From contig CP107246.1 of the NCBI GenBank assembly GCA_030246985.1, forward strand, positions 1,428,282 to 1,492,281: a stretch of 64,000 bases of DNA. Direction: 5' to 3'. Below are positions 22,506 to 35,195 of the stretch, piece after piece; the first letter of the stretch is position 1; every line of letters starts with the position of its first letter. The notes beneath the pieces were generated by a model that was given only the letters and a program-made list of their open reading frames with translations, made no database searches and was not told the origin of the DNA. A program made the position numbers and the translations under genes. This DNA is from Candidatus Nitricoxidivorans perseverans (GTDB lineage Bacteria > Pseudomonadota > Gammaproteobacteria > Burkholderiales > Rhodocyclaceae).

Positions 22506-23594
22506 TTACGTGTTCTGGATCACGATGTTGGGGAACTTCGCGGTCATGTCCCTGGCCTGTTCGGCGATCTTCACCGCCACGCGGCGGGCGATGCCCTTGT
22601 AGATTTCGGCCACGCGACCTGCCGGATCGGCTACCACCGTCGGGCTGCCGCCATCCACCTGCTGGCGGATGCTGATGTCCAGCGGCAGGTGCCCAAGGAC
22701 TTCAACTTCGTAATCCTTGCCCATGCGCTCGGCGCCGCCGGAACCGAAGATGTGCTCCTCGTTGCCGCACTTCGAGCAGATGTGGATGCTCATGTTTTCG
22801 ACGATGCCGAGGATGGGGATGCCCACCTTCTCGAACATCTTGAGGCCCTTGCGGGCGTCCAGCAGGGCGATGTCCTGCGGCGTGGTGACGATGACGGCGC
22901 CGGTCACCGGCACTTGCTGAGCCAGCGTGAGTTGGATGTCGCCGGTGCCCGGCGGCAGGTCGATCACGAGGTAGTCCACGTCCTTCCAGCGCGTCTCGCC
23001 CAGAAGCTGGGTCAGCGCCTGGGTCACCATGGGGCCGCGCCAGACCATGGGCTGCTCGGGATCGATCAGGAAGCCGATCGACATGGCCTGGACGCCGTGG
23101 GCCTCCATCGGGTCCAGGCTCTTGCCGTCGGAGGACTCGGGGCGACCCGAAATGCCCAGCATCTGCGGCTGCGAAGGCCCGTAGATGTCGGCGTCGAGGA
23201 TGCCCACCGTGGCGCCTTCGGCGGCCAGCGCCAGGGCGAGGTTCACAGCCGTGGTCGATTTGCCGACGCCGCCCTTGCCGGAGGCGACGGCGATGATGTT
23301 CTTGACGCCCTGCACGAGCTTGACGCCGCGCTGGACCGTGTGCGCGACGATCTTCGAGTGGACGTTGGCGGAAACCTTGCCGATGCCGGGAATGGCCTTG
23401 AGCTTGTCGACGACGAGCTTCCTGATGGCCTCGATCTGGCTCTTCGCCGGATAGCCGAGCTCGACGTCGAGCGAAACGTCGATGCCGTCGACCTTGATAT
23501 TCTTCACGCAGCGGCCGGACACGAAATCCTTGCTGGTATTGGGGTCGACGACCTCCTTGAGGGCGGTCTGAACTTGCAGTTCTGAAAGATACAT
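22506..23594 (-). CDS. apbC: Iron-sulfur cluster carrier ATPase Mrp/ApbC
   Basis: A 362-residue cytoplasmic P-loop ATPase that carries and delivers Fe-S clusters. The N-terminal MIP18-like domain (LKEVVDPNTSKDFVSGRCVK) is followed by the ATPase core: ASGKGGVGKSTTAVNLA near residue 105, LDADIYGPSQPQML, LPPGTGDIQLTLAQ and the cluster-binding pair in HICSKCGNEE. The start ATG 23594 matches the usual MYLSELQVQ beginning. It diverges from metG across a 117-bp intergenic region. Confidence 0.95.
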   Translation of the reverse strand: MYLSELQVQTALKEVVDPNTSKDFVSGRCVKNIKVDGIDVSLDVELGYPAKSQIEAIRKLVVDKLKAIPGIGKVSANVHSKIVAHTVQRGVKLVQGVKNIIAVASGKGGVGKSTTAVNLALALAAEGATVGILDADIYGPSQPQMLGISGRPESSDGKSLDPMEAHGVQAMSIGFLIDPEQPMVWRGPMVTQALTQLLGETRWKDVDYLVIDLPPGTGDIQLTLAQQVPVTGAVIVTTPQDIALLDARKGLKMFEKVGIPILGIVENMSIHICSKCGNEEHIFGSGGAERMGKDYEVEVLGHLPLDISIRQQVDGGSPTVVADPAGRVAEIYKGIARRVAVKIAEQARDMTAKFPNIVIQNT

Positions 23595-23711
23595 GGGAAG
23601 GCTCCAGGTAATCGAGAATAGCTGAGCAATTTTGTATAGCTTAAACCAAGCGCCGGTTAATTGGGTGCGTTTGCTAGAATTTCTAGCCTTTCCCCTACCG
23701 GCTTGCCCCCC

Positions 23712-25829
23712 ATGCCCTCCGCCGCCCCGCGCCAGATCCTCGTCACCTCCGCCCTGCCCTACGCCAATGGCGCCATCCATCTCGGCCACCTGGTCGAGTA
23801 CATCCAGACCGACATCTGGGTGCGATTCCAGAAGATGCGGGGACACGAGTGCCACTACGTCTGCGCCGATGACACCCACGGCACGCCGATCATGCTGCGG
23901 GCGGAGAAGGAAGGCATCGCGCCGGAGGCGCTGATCGCGCGCGTCCACGGCGAGCACAGCCGCGACTTCGCGGGCTTCCACGTCGCCTTCGACAACTACT
24001 ACTCCACCCATTCGGACGAGACGCGGGTCCAGGCCGAGGACATCTACGCCAAGCTCAAGGCGGCGGGGCTGATCGAAGTGCGCGCCATCGAGCAGTACTA
24101 CGACCCGGTCAAGCGGATGTTCCTGCCCGACCGTTTCATCAAGGGCGAGTGCCCGAAGTGCGGGGCCGCGGACCAGTACGGCGACAACTGCGAGGCCTGC
24201 GGCGCCGCCTACGCGCCCACCGATCTGAAGAATCCCGTTTCCGCCGTGTCCGGCGCCCGGCCGGAACTCAAATCCTCGGGCCACTACTTCTTCAAGCTTT
24301 CCGATCCGCGCTGCCAGTCCTTCCTTCGCGCGTGGACGCGGGAGGGCGGACGCCTCCAGCCCGAGGCCGCCAACAAGATGCAGGAATGGCTGGGCGCGGA
24401 AGGCGAGAACCGGCTGACCGACTGGGACATCTCGCGCGACGCGCCCTACTTCGGCTTCGAGATTCCCGATGCGCCAGGCAAATATTTCTACGTCTGGCTC
24501 GACGCGCCCATCGGCTACATGGGTACCTTCAAGTTCCTCTGCGAGCGCCGAGGAATGAATTTCGACGAGTTCTGGGGCAAAGACTCGCAGGCCGAGCTCT
24601 ACCACTTCATCGGCAAGGACATCCTCTACTTCCACGCGCTGTTCTGGCCCGCCATGCTGGAGCACGCGGGCTACCGCACGCCCACGAAGATATTCGCCCA
24701 CGGCTTCCTCACCGTGGACGGCGCCAAGATGTCCAAGTCGCGCGGTACCTTCATCACGGCCGAAAGCTATCTGCGGCAGGGCCTCAACCCGGAATGGCTG
24801 CGTTACTACTTCGCCGCCAAGCTCAACGGCACGATGGAGGACATCGACCTCAACCTCGACGACTTCGTCGCCCGCGTCAACAGCGACCTCATCGGCAAGT
24901 ACATCAACATCGCCAGTCGATGCGCCGGGTTCATCACCAAGCGCTTTGCCGGAAAGCTGCTGCCGCTGGCTGGACTGGAACTCACTGCGCGCGAAACCGA
25001 GGTGCAGCGCGAACTTACGGATGCTGCGGATGAAATTGCGGAGTCTTACGAGCAGCGCGATTTCGGTCGGGCCGTCAGACGCATCATGGCGCTTGCCGAC
25101 GTTGCCAACCAATATGTGAATGATATGGCGCCATGGCAAATCGCCAGGGATCAAAGCCAGGATTCGCGGCTGCATCTGGTTTGCAGCGCTGCGCTGCGTT
25201 ACTTTGCAATACTGACCGTCTACCTGAAGCCCGTTCTGCCGAAGACGGCCGATCGAATCGAGATGGAATTGTTTGGCATAGACCTTGAGTGGAATCTTCT
25301 CGGTCAATGGCCGATGGAGTCAATCAAGCCTTATCAGCACCTGATGACGCGTGTCGATCCAAAGCAGATCGAGGCGCTCGTCGCCGCCAATCGTGAAACG
25401 CTGGCGCCCGCGCCGGATGTCCATTCGCAACAGCGCCACGCCCAACACCAGCAACAGACGGAGAACAACGTGAACGACGAGACCGCATCCCCTCACATTT
25501 CCATCGACGATTTCGCCAAGATCGACTTGCGCATCGCGCGCATCGCGAACGCGGAGCATGTCGAAGGCGCCGACAAGCTGCTGAAGCTCACGCTCGACGT
25601 CGGCGCCCTTGGAACGCGCCAGGTTTTCGCCGGCATCAAGTCTGCCTACGATCCGGCGGCGCTGGTGGGCCGGCTCACCGTGATGGTCGCGAACCTCGCC
25701 CCGCGCAAGATGAAGTTCGGCATGAGCGAGGGGATGGTTCTCGCGGCATCGGACACGGAAGGAAACACGCCGGGGCTGTTCCTGCTCTCGCCCGATTCCG
25801 GCGCCGCGCCGGGTATGAAGGTCAAATGA
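23712..25829 (+). CDS. metG: Methionyl-tRNA synthetase
   Basis: Charges tRNA-Met. The 705-residue enzyme has the HIGH-type motif [16 protein letters not shown], the zinc knuckle [18 protein letters not shown], the KMSKS motif in [12 protein letters not shown], and a fused C-terminal tRNA-binding domain ([14 protein letters not shown] to the end). The start ATG 23712 is chosen because the preceding in-frame codons lack family similarity. A TAGAAT -10-like box (23675-23680) lies upstream without a convincing -35. The part between about 25.0 and 25.34 kb has visibly lower GC than the rest of the gene. acyP overlaps its stop by 4 nt. Confidence 0.96.
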   Translation: MPSAAPRQILVTSALPYANGAIHLGHLVEYIQTDIWVRFQKMRGHECHYVCADDTHGTPIMLRAEKEGIAPEALIARVHGEHSRDFAGFHVAFDNYYSTHSDETRVQAEDIYAKLKAAGLIEVRAIEQYYDPVKRMFLPDRFIKGECPKCGAADQYGDNCEACGAAYAPTDLKNPVSAVSGARPELKSSGHYFFKLSDPRCQSFLRAWTREGGRLQPEAANKMQEWLGAEGENRLTDWDISRDAPYFGFEIPDAPGKYFYVWLDAPIGYMGTFKFLCERRGMNFDEFWGKDSQAELYHFIGKDILYFHALFWPAMLEHAGYRTPTKIFAHGFLTVDGAKMSKSRGTFITAESYLRQGLNPEWLRYYFAAKLNGTMEDIDLNLDDFVARVNSDLIGKYINIASRCAGFITKRFAGKLLPLAGLELTARETEVQRELTDAADEIAESYEQRDFGRAVRRIMALADVANQYVNDMAPWQIARDQSQDSRLHLVCSAALRYFAILTVYLKPVLPKTADRIEMELFGIDLEWNLLGQWPMESIKPYQHLMTRVDPKQIEALVAANRETLAPAPDVHSQQRHAQHQQQTENNVNDETASPHISIDDFAKIDLRIARIANAEHVEGADKLLKLTLDVGALGTRQVFAGIKSAYDPAALVGRLTVMVANLAPRKMKFGMSEGMVLAASDTEGNTPGLFLLSPDSGAAPGMKVK

Positions 25830-26101
25830 CCGAGGTTCGCCGCCTCGTCATCACCGGCCGGGTGCAGGGCGTCTGGTACCGCGGCGGCATGGTGGGCGAG
25901 GCGCGGCGGCTGGGCGTCGCCGGCTGGGTGAGGAACCGCCATGACGGCAGCGTCGAGGCCGTGATCGAGGGCACGCCCGAGGCCGTGGCGGCCATGATCG
26001 GATGGGCCCGTCGCGGCCCTGCCGGCGCGGAAGTCGACCATGTGGCGGTGGAGCTCGGCACGGGCTGCTTCGAAAGCTTCGAGCAACGCCCCACCGTCTG
26101 A
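25826..26101 (+). CDS. acyP: Acylphosphatase
   Basis: A 91-residue acylphosphatase that hydrolyses acyl-phosphates. The catalytic Arg lies in [11 protein letters not shown] and the catalytic Asn in [17 protein letters not shown]. It starts within the metG stop (ATGA), so it is translationally coupled to metG. Confidence 0.93.
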   Translation: MTEVRRLVITGRVQGVWYRGGMVGEARRLGVAGWVRNRHDGSVEAVIEGTPEAVAAMIGWARRGPAGAEVDHVAVELGTGCFESFEQRPTV

Positions 26102-26208
26102 CCGGCAATAGCCGTCGTCAATCGCGGCAATCGCGAAATACAATCGCATCGGCCGTTTTCATGGCCGTAGAATCCGGGCATACCCTCAACCACTACAAGG
26201 AGACCGAC

Positions 26209-26808
26209 ATGTCCGTCCTCGTCGCCAAGCCCGCTCCCGATTTCACCGCCGACGCGGTGTTCGGCAACAATGAGATGAAGCCCCTCAATCTGTCCGACTA
26301 CAAGGGCAAGTACGTGGTGCTGTTCTTCTACCCGCTCGACTTCACCTTCGTCTGCCCCTCCGAACTGATCGCCTTCGACCACCGCCTGGAGGAGTTCAGG
26401 AAGCGCAACGTGGAAGTGGTCGGCTGCTCGATCGACTCGAAATTCACGCACCTGGCCTGGAAGAACACGCCGGTGGACAAAGGCGGCATCGGCCAGGTCC
26501 GGTACCCGCTGGTCGCCGACGTCAAGCACACGATCTGCCAGGCCTACGACGTGGAACTGGCCGCCGCCGGCGTCGCGCTGCGCGCGTCCTTCCTGATCGA
26601 CAAGAACGGCGTCGTCCAGCATCAGGTAGTCAACAACCTCCCCCTGGGCCGCGACATCGACGAGATGCTGCGCGTGGTCGATGCCCTGCAATTCACCGAG
26701 GAACACGGCGAGGTCTGCCCGGCGGGCTGGAAGAAGGGCAAGGCCGGCATGAAGGGCAGCACCGAAGGCGTCGCCAAGTACCTGGCCGAGCACGCCAAGG
26801 AACTCTGA
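26209..26808 (+). CDS. 2-Cys peroxiredoxin (AhpC/Prx1 type)
   Basis: Reduces hydrogen peroxide and organic peroxides. The 199-residue protein carries the peroxidatic Cys in DFTFVCPSELIAF (about residue 49) and the resolving Cys in EEHGEVCPAGWKKG near the C-terminus, with the GG-free and YF-free ends seen in some robust bacterial forms. AAGGAGA lies 5-6 nt before ATG 26209. A 107-bp upstream gap contains TACAAT and TAGAAT boxes that may serve as -10 elements. It is followed by a terminator hairpin. No OxyR gene is adjacent. Confidence 0.95.
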   Translation: MSVLVAKPAPDFTADAVFGNNEMKPLNLSDYKGKYVVLFFYPLDFTFVCPSELIAFDHRLEEFRKRNVEVVGCSIDSKFTHLAWKNTPVDKGGIGQVRYPLVADVKHTICQAYDVELAAAGVALRASFLIDKNGVVQHQVVNNLPLGRDIDEMLRVVDALQFTEEHGEVCPAGWKKGKAGMKGSTEGVAKYLAEHAKEL

Positions 26809-26836
26809 GAAAAACCACCTCCAACCCCATCACGCG

Positions 26837-26857
26837 AACCGCCCTCCGGGGCGGTTT
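26837..26857 (+). terminator. Terminator hairpin after the peroxiredoxin gene
   Basis: AACCGCCC-TCCG-GGGCGGTT is a perfect 8-bp stem with a tetraloop, followed by TGTCGTT rather than a clean T-run. It probably terminates the rightward transcript. Confidence 0.7.
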
Positions 26858-26916
26858 GTCGTTGACCACCCGAAACCTCTGCCCAACATTTTGACCAAGG
26901 ACGGATTACCAATCCC

Positions 26917-27002
26917 TACTAATAATGACCATGTTTAGTAGACATTTGCCGTCCTTGTGTCTATACTAACTTCTGTCAATTCATTACAGAATTAGTAGAC
27001 AT
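26917..27002. promoter_or_regulatory. Cluster of TTAGTA(G)ACA-type motifs upstream of the Fic gene
   Basis: Two exact 11-bp direct copies of TTAGTAGACAT lie at 26935-26945 and 26992-27002. The second copy ends at the base before the start ATG. Inverted relatives occur at 26917-26924 (CTACTAAT) and about 26957-26970 (TGTCTATACTAAC, with two extra bases). No Shine-Dalgarno sequence is seen, because the second copy occupies that place. The arrangement suggests an operator, perhaps for autorepression by the Fic protein's C-terminal winged-helix region. Confidence 0.6.
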
Positions 27003-28346
27003 ATGAGGATTCCAGAGACCCCTCCTGCTCTCAGCGCAGTTCTTTCTCGCCTTTCACCGGAAAGGATACCGGTGATTTTTCAGAATGCTACGCCACTACC
27101 AAAGGGGCGCTATTTCCATTGGGACGATCTGCGCTACAGATCCCCACCCGAAGGATTTTCGCTGGAAGAGTGGTGGGCCTCAATCGCGATTGCCAGAGTA
27201 ACGCAGATGCAGAATCTGCCCTTACTGGACAAACGCGGCCACCCTTTTCGGTTTGCTACCCCTAGCCCTGTCCTAATCGACCTTCATCACATTGACCGGG
27301 ATGCCGCCGGACAAATCCATTCGGCCGCCGGAGAGCCCATTCGCGAAGACCCAAACCGGTACTTGATTACCTCCCTGATCGAGGAGGCCATTACCTCAAG
27401 CCAGCTTGAAGGCGCCTCGACTACGCGCCAGGTTGCAGCGGCGATGCTCCTTACCGGGCGGAAGCCCCGCGACCATAGCGAGATGATGATCTTCAACAAT
27501 TATCGGGCAATGGAGCATCTTCGATCTTTGAAGAAAGAACCGCTGACGCCCGATCGCATTCTCGAGCTCCACCGCATTCTCACAGCGGGCACCCTTGAGA
27601 ACCCGGAGGACGCAGGTCGCCTTCGCCAGTCCGATGATATACGTGTGATGGACAGCCGCGATAACACGATGCTGCATGACCCTCCAGCCCATGCCGAACT
27701 GCCTGAGCGGTTGGAAAGGGTGTGCGCCTTCGCCAATGCCGACGAGAACTCATTGCCCTTTGTGCATCCGGTGGCACGGGCAATCCTGCTGCACTTCATG
27801 ATCGGCTATGACCATCCATTCGCCGATGGAAACGGGCGTACCGCCCGTGCCCTGTTCTACTGGTCCATGGCTCGAAGCGGCTATTGGCTGATGGAATACA
27901 CCTCAATCAGCCATATCCTGCGCAGGGCGCCGGCTCGCTACATGCGGGCCTATCTCTACACTGAGACCGATGAAAACGATACGACTTACTTTCTTCTGCA
28001 TCAACTCAGTACGATCAGGCGGGCAATCGTGGCTCTCCACGAATATCTGGACAGGAAGGTGCGGGAACAAAAGGAAACCGAGAAGCTGCTTTCCGCGTCA
28101 TCAAAACTCCGTACCCGGTTTAACCATCGACAGGTTGCATTACTGACCCATGCGTTACGCAACACCGGGGAGGGCTATCGGGTCGATGCGCACCAACGAT
28201 CCCACAACGTCGTATATCAAACCGCACGGAATGACCTGATGGTTCTCCATGAATTGGGTTTGCTCGAGAAAGCCAAACATGGCAATGCCTTTGTCTTCTT
28301 TGCACCGGAAGATTTGCGCGAACGTCTTGCGACTCTGGCCCAATAG
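27003..28346 (+). CDS. Fic-family AMP-transferase-like protein with winged-helix C-terminus
   Basis: A 447-residue Fic protein. The catalytic motif HPFADGNGRTAR (residues 271-282) is intact, so nucleotide transfer to a target hydroxyl is plausible. An inhibitory motif TSSQLEGAS lies before the Fic core (residues 131-139), which makes it a self-inhibited protein with the motif N-terminal to the Fic domain. The C-terminal ~100 residues look like a winged helix (RFNHRQVALLTHAL, VVYQTARNDLMVLHELGLL), as in single-gene Fic regulators. GC content is clearly below that of neighbouring genes, and the motif cluster upstream is unique in the window. Both suggest acquisition by transfer. It converges on dnaE. 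Confidence 0.92.
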   Translation: MRIPETPPALSAVLSRLSPERIPVIFQNATPLPKGRYFHWDDLRYRSPPEGFSLEEWWASIAIARVTQMQNLPLLDKRGHPFRFATPSPVLIDLHHIDRDAAGQIHSAAGEPIREDPNRYLITSLIEEAITSSQLEGASTTRQVAAAMLLTGRKPRDHSEMMIFNNYRAMEHLRSLKKEPLTPDRILELHRILTAGTLENPEDAGRLRQSDDIRVMDSRDNTMLHDPPAHAELPERLERVCAFANADENSLPFVHPVARAILLHFMIGYDHPFADGNGRTARALFYWSMARSGYWLMEYTSISHILRRAPARYMRAYLYTETDENDTTYFLLHQLSTIRRAIVALHEYLDRKVREQKETEKLLSASSKLRTRFNHRQVALLTHALRNTGEGYRVDAHQRSHNVVYQTARNDLMVLHELGLLEKAKHGNAFVFFAPEDLRERLATLAQ

Positions 28347-28370
28347 CATGGAGCGGTGGGGTTCCGCCTG

Positions 28371-31820
<3,450 letters not shown>

Positions 31821-31886
31821 GGCGGGAGAATTTTACCCCTCCCGTCCGCTGCGGCGATGACGAATTGCCCGGCTTTGTCGGTCGGT

Positions 31887-32516
31887 TCAGCGCCCGGCGG
31901 CCAGCCACGCAATGATCGGCTGCCACTGCTCCCAGTCCTGGGCCGCCCGCGAGGGCGGCAGGTCGAAGATGGTCAGGCCGTGGGCCGCCGCCTGGACGTA
32001 ATTCTGGGTATCCCGCAGACAGGTCAGCACCGGCAGGCCGACGCCGCCCAGGAACCGGTCGAGCTCCCCGGCCGCCCGCGTGCGCGCATCCACCCGCATG
32101 CCGACCACGGCGACGAAGGCATGCTGCTTGCGGACATCCTTCTCCTCCAGCAACGCATCGAGAAACTGCCGCGTCGCCAGGATGTCGAAGAGCGAGGGTT
32201 GCAGCGGCACGATCACCCGTTCCACGAGTTTCAGCACATGGGCAAGCTTCTTTCCATGCAGTCCGGCCGGCGTATCGAGCACCGCATGGGTCGTGCCTTC
32301 GGGCGGACGGGCCGGACGATCCGGTTCGATATCCCAGGAGTCGATGCGCGGCAAAGCGGGCGGACGCAGCTTCAGCCACTCGCGCGATGATTGCTGGCGG
32401 TCGATGTCGCCCAGCATGACGCGGTGGCCCTGATGCGCCAGCCAGCCGGCCAAGTTGGTCGCCAGCGTGCTCTTGCCGCTGCCGCCCTTGGGATTGGCGA
32501 TCAGGATGCGTTCCAT
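31887..32516 (-). CDS. ParA-family ATPase
   Basis: A 209-residue ParA-like protein with Walker A ANPKGGSGKSTLATNLAGWL at residues 8-27, then LGDIDRQQSSREWL and VPLQPSLFDILAT. It is shorter than the classical ParA and lacks a DNA-binding N-terminus. No parB lies nearby. It sits 66 bp upstream of dnaE and 17 bp after the hydrolase gene on the same strand. Its target is unknown. Confidence 0.88.
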   Translation of the reverse strand: MERILIANPKGGSGKSTLATNLAGWLAHQGHRVMLGDIDRQQSSREWLKLRPPALPRIDSWDIEPDRPARPPEGTTHAVLDTPAGLHGKKLAHVLKLVERVIVPLQPSLFDILATRQFLDALLEEKDVRKQHAFVAVVGMRVDARTRAAGELDRFLGGVGLPVLTCLRDTQNYVQAAAHGLTIFDLPPSRAAQDWEQWQPIIAWLAAGR

Positions 32517-32533
32517 GGCGCGGGCATCCTACC

Positions 32534-33310
32534 TCATTCCAGGAAGCCCACCAGCAGCCGGTTGAAGGCGGCCGCCTGCTCGATGTTGCACAGGTGGGCG
32601 GCGCCGTCGATCCGCTCGAAGCGCGCGCCGGGGATTGTGCGGGCGATCTCCTCGCCCATGATCGACGGCGTGCCGGCGTCCTCGCGGCCGGCGATCACCA
32701 GCGTCGGGCAGCGGATTTCGGGCAGGCGCGCCTTGGTGTTCATGCCCCGGATGGCGAGGCAGCATCCGGCGTAGCCCGCCGGCTTCGTCGCGCGGATGAG
32801 GCCGCCGATGCGGGCCACCGTTTCCGGATGGGCCGCGTGGAAGGACGGCGTGAACCACCGTTCCAGCGTCGGCGCCACCAGCGGCTCCAGGCCGTGGGCC
32901 AACACGCTTTCCGCGCGTTCCTGGAACAGGGCCCCGGCCGCCTGCGGATAGCGGCTCGCGGTGCTGGCCAGCGCCAGCCGCTCGATCCGGCCGGGCGCGG
33001 CCAGCGCCAAGTGCTGGCCGATCATGCCACCCAGCGAAATGCCGACGAAGCTCGCGCGTTCGATGCCGAGCATATCCAGCAGGCCGAGCGCATCGGCCGT
33101 CAGCATGCCGAAATCATATGGGCCGTCCGGCGCATCCGTGCCGCCGTGGCCGCGCAGGTCATAGCGCAGCACAGTATGGCTTCCCGCCAGCGCCGACACC
33201 TGCTCGTCCCAGATCGAGAGGTCGCTACCCAGCGAATGCGCGAACATCACGCACGGCCCGCTGCCGGAAACCTCGCAGCGGACGTCGATGCCGTTGGCGC
33301 GGATTCTCAC
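32534..33310 (-). CDS. Alpha/beta hydrolase, 3-oxoadipate enol-lactonase-like
   Basis: A 258-residue alpha/beta hydrolase. The nucleophile elbow is GISLGG (Ser near residue 92), the oxyanion-hole segment is FAHSLGSDLSIWDEQ, the acid is in VIAGREDAGTP and the His in GAAHLCNIEQ. The overall pattern resembles PcaD, which opens 3-oxoadipate enol-lactone in aromatic catabolism. No other pca genes are present, so the substrate remains open. Confidence 0.8.
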   Translation of the reverse strand: MRIRANGIDVRCEVSGSGPCVMFAHSLGSDLSIWDEQVSALAGSHTVLRYDLRGHGGTDAPDGPYDFGMLTADALGLLDMLGIERASFVGISLGGMIGQHLALAAPGRIERLALASTASRYPQAAGALFQERAESVLAHGLEPLVAPTLERWFTPSFHAAHPETVARIGGLIRATKPAGYAGCCLAIRGMNTKARLPEIRCPTLVIAGREDAGTPSIMGEEIARTIPGARFERIDGAAHLCNIEQAAAFNRLLVGFLE

Positions 33311-33321
33311 GGTCGTCCGCT

Positions 33322-34719
33322 CTAGGTTACGGGCCCGCAGCAGCCGAGCAGACCGTCGCGCTTGATCAGTGCCACGAGCGGCGGCGGCACGAGGTTCTCC
33401 CAGGAGGGATCACCGCTGCGGATCTTTTGCAGCACATCCTGCTGCCGGATGGACAGCAGGCTGCGCTCGCTCGGTTCGACGCCGACGATGAAGCGGTTTT
33501 GCAGCAGGTGCGCATAGAGATGCCGCAGGTGCGGCGCGATCTCAAAGTTTTCCGCCGTCGTCACCTGCCCGCTCGCCGGGTCGATGTGGGGATAGACATA
33601 CAAGCGCGTTGGGTTCTTGAACAGCTGGCCCAGGCCGCCGAGCAGCCCGCCCTCGGTTTCGTTGTAGAAGCTTTCGTCAAAAATCTCGTCGAGCTTCGAC
33701 GCGCCGATCGCCAGGCCCAGCGGGCGATCGGTGTAGCGCGCCAGATACAGGGCCAGGCGGTGGAACCGGCGGAAGTTCGAGATGAGCACGGTATGGCCCA
33801 GCGCCCGCAGCATGTCGGCGCGCTGGAGGAAATCCGTGTAGTCGATGGCGTTGCCGGTCGTGAGATGGCGCAGCGTCATCTCCATGAGCACCACCGGCGC
33901 CTCGCCGTTCAGCTCGGGCTCACGCACGAAGCACTCGTGCGCACGTTCGAGCACATCCAGCGTGGAGCGCGTGACCGGATGGAAACTGCCGCGCAGGGCC
34001 AGCACAGGTTTCTTGTAGAGCACCTCGGCCCATTGCACGGCTTCGCCCTCGGCGGTGAACATCGCCGCCTCCGTCAGGTCCTGCTCGACGAGCTGGAGCG
34101 CCATGACCCGGTTGTCCACGCCGGAGAACGCCGGCCCGGAAAACCGTATCGTGTCCACCTCGACGCGTTCCCAGGTGAGGTTATCGAGCAGCGAGCGGAT
34201 CAGCGCCTCCGGCTGCTCGCGCAAATAGAACGCGCCATAGACGAGGTTCACGCCGATCACGCCCAGCGCTTCCTGCTGGCGGATCGGCTCCTTGTCCAGC
34301 ATGCGAACGTGCATGAGTATCTCGGAGGGCACCTCGCGCGGCTGACCCTGAAAGCGGATGCCCATCCAGCCGTCACCGCTCTCCTTGCGCGTGGCCACGG
34401 TGTCCGCGAAGGCGAAGAACGTCTGGTCCTTGCCGCGCGCGTGGTCGAGCCGGCGCAGCAACTGGTCGAACTCATAGCCCAGCATCGATTGCAGCCGCTG
34501 CCGGCTGACATAGCGCTCAGCCGGCCCGTACAGCGCGTCGCTGACGGCCATGTCGTAGGCGCTGATGGTCTTGGCGACCGTGCTGGACGCGCTGCCGACC
34601 TGAAAAAACCAGCGGGCGACCTCCTGGCCGGCGCCGATCTCCGCGAACGCGCCGTAGCAGCGGGCGTCGCCGTTGATGCGAAGTGCTTTCTGATGGGTGC
34701 TTGATATGTGGTCGTTCAT
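33322..34719 (-). CDS. Conserved protein of unknown function
   Basis: A 465-residue soluble protein without a signal peptide. It begins MNDHISSTHQKALRING and contains YGAFAEIGAGQEVARWFF, a Gly-rich turn, then VAKTISAYDMAVSDALYG. I recognise this as a widely conserved bacterial family that is sometimes mislabelled in databases (for example as a TonB-dependent receptor), and I see no support for such a label: there is no barrel, plug or signal sequence. The C-terminus has a Cys pair (LLGCCGPVT). It is separated by 6 nt from the downstream end of the CX2C gene and may be co-transcribed with it. Confidence 0.8.
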   Translation of the reverse strand: MNDHISSTHQKALRINGDARCYGAFAEIGAGQEVARWFFQVGSASSTVAKTISAYDMAVSDALYGPAERYVSRQRLQSMLGYEFDQLLRRLDHARGKDQTFFAFADTVATRKESGDGWMGIRFQGQPREVPSEILMHVRMLDKEPIRQQEALGVIGVNLVYGAFYLREQPEALIRSLLDNLTWERVEVDTIRFSGPAFSGVDNRVMALQLVEQDLTEAAMFTAEGEAVQWAEVLYKKPVLALRGSFHPVTRSTLDVLERAHECFVREPELNGEAPVVLMEMTLRHLTTGNAIDYTDFLQRADMLRALGHTVLISNFRRFHRLALYLARYTDRPLGLAIGASKLDEIFDESFYNETEGGLLGGLGQLFKNPTRLYVYPHIDPASGQVTTAENFEIAPHLRHLYAHLLQNRFIVGVEPSERSLLSIRQQDVLQKIRSGDPSWENLVPPPLVALIKRDGLLGCCGPVT

Positions 34720-34725
34720 GTTTCC

Positions 34726-35136
34726 CTATGACTGCGTGACAAAGACGAATATGTATTCGCCCTGGTTGATATCCACCTTGAAGTTGCCGCCGTGGCCTTC
34801 CGCATAGGCCAGCCAGCCCGGCTTGTTCTCATGGCATTCGTAGCGCTGCGGCGATTCCTTGCCCTGCTTTCGGTCGTACCAGGCGATGAGGGTGGCCTCC
34901 TTGTCCAGGCTTCGCGCCGCCGCCTTCGCCAGCTCCTGCCCGACCTCGAATTCGAGCGGCAGGCCGCCGACGGCCAGGCTCACCTCCCTCACATCGGGCG
35001 TGGCCAGCCATTCCTGATAACAGGTATCGCCGCAGAAGTAATAGACGCGATCCGATCCCTCCTCGCTCTTGGCCACCGACCGGGGGATTTCCTTCAGGCA
35101 GACATTGCAGGCAACGGCAGGTTTACTCTCGTCCAT
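34726..35136 (-). CDS. Small Cys-cluster protein (DUF3330-like)
   Basis: A 136-residue protein from ATG 35136, preceded by GGAGA at good spacing. The N-terminus has CNVCLKEIP followed by YYFCGDTCYQEW, a CX2C...CX3C arrangement likely to bind a metal. The second half has ATLIAWYDRKQGKESPQRYE and ends in FKVDINQGEYIFVFV. This resembles DUF3330-type proteins of unknown function; that name is from memory. It is followed by the 465-residue conserved gene. Confidence 0.75.
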   Translation of the reverse strand: MDESKPAVACNVCLKEIPRSVAKSEEGSDRVYYFCGDTCYQEWLATPDVREVSLAVGGLPLEFEVGQELAKAAARSLDKEATLIAWYDRKQGKESPQRYECHENKPGWLAYAEGHGGNFKVDINQGEYIFVFVTQS

Positions 35137-35195
35137 GGCGGTCTCCTCGAATATTGATCCAACGCGGTATTCTCCTCCTCCCAAAGCCAAGTAGG

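Noticed and set aside
33322-34719. Naming the 465-residue conserved protein a TonB-dependent receptor
   Set aside because: There is no signal peptide, plug or barrel; the label seems a database carry-over.
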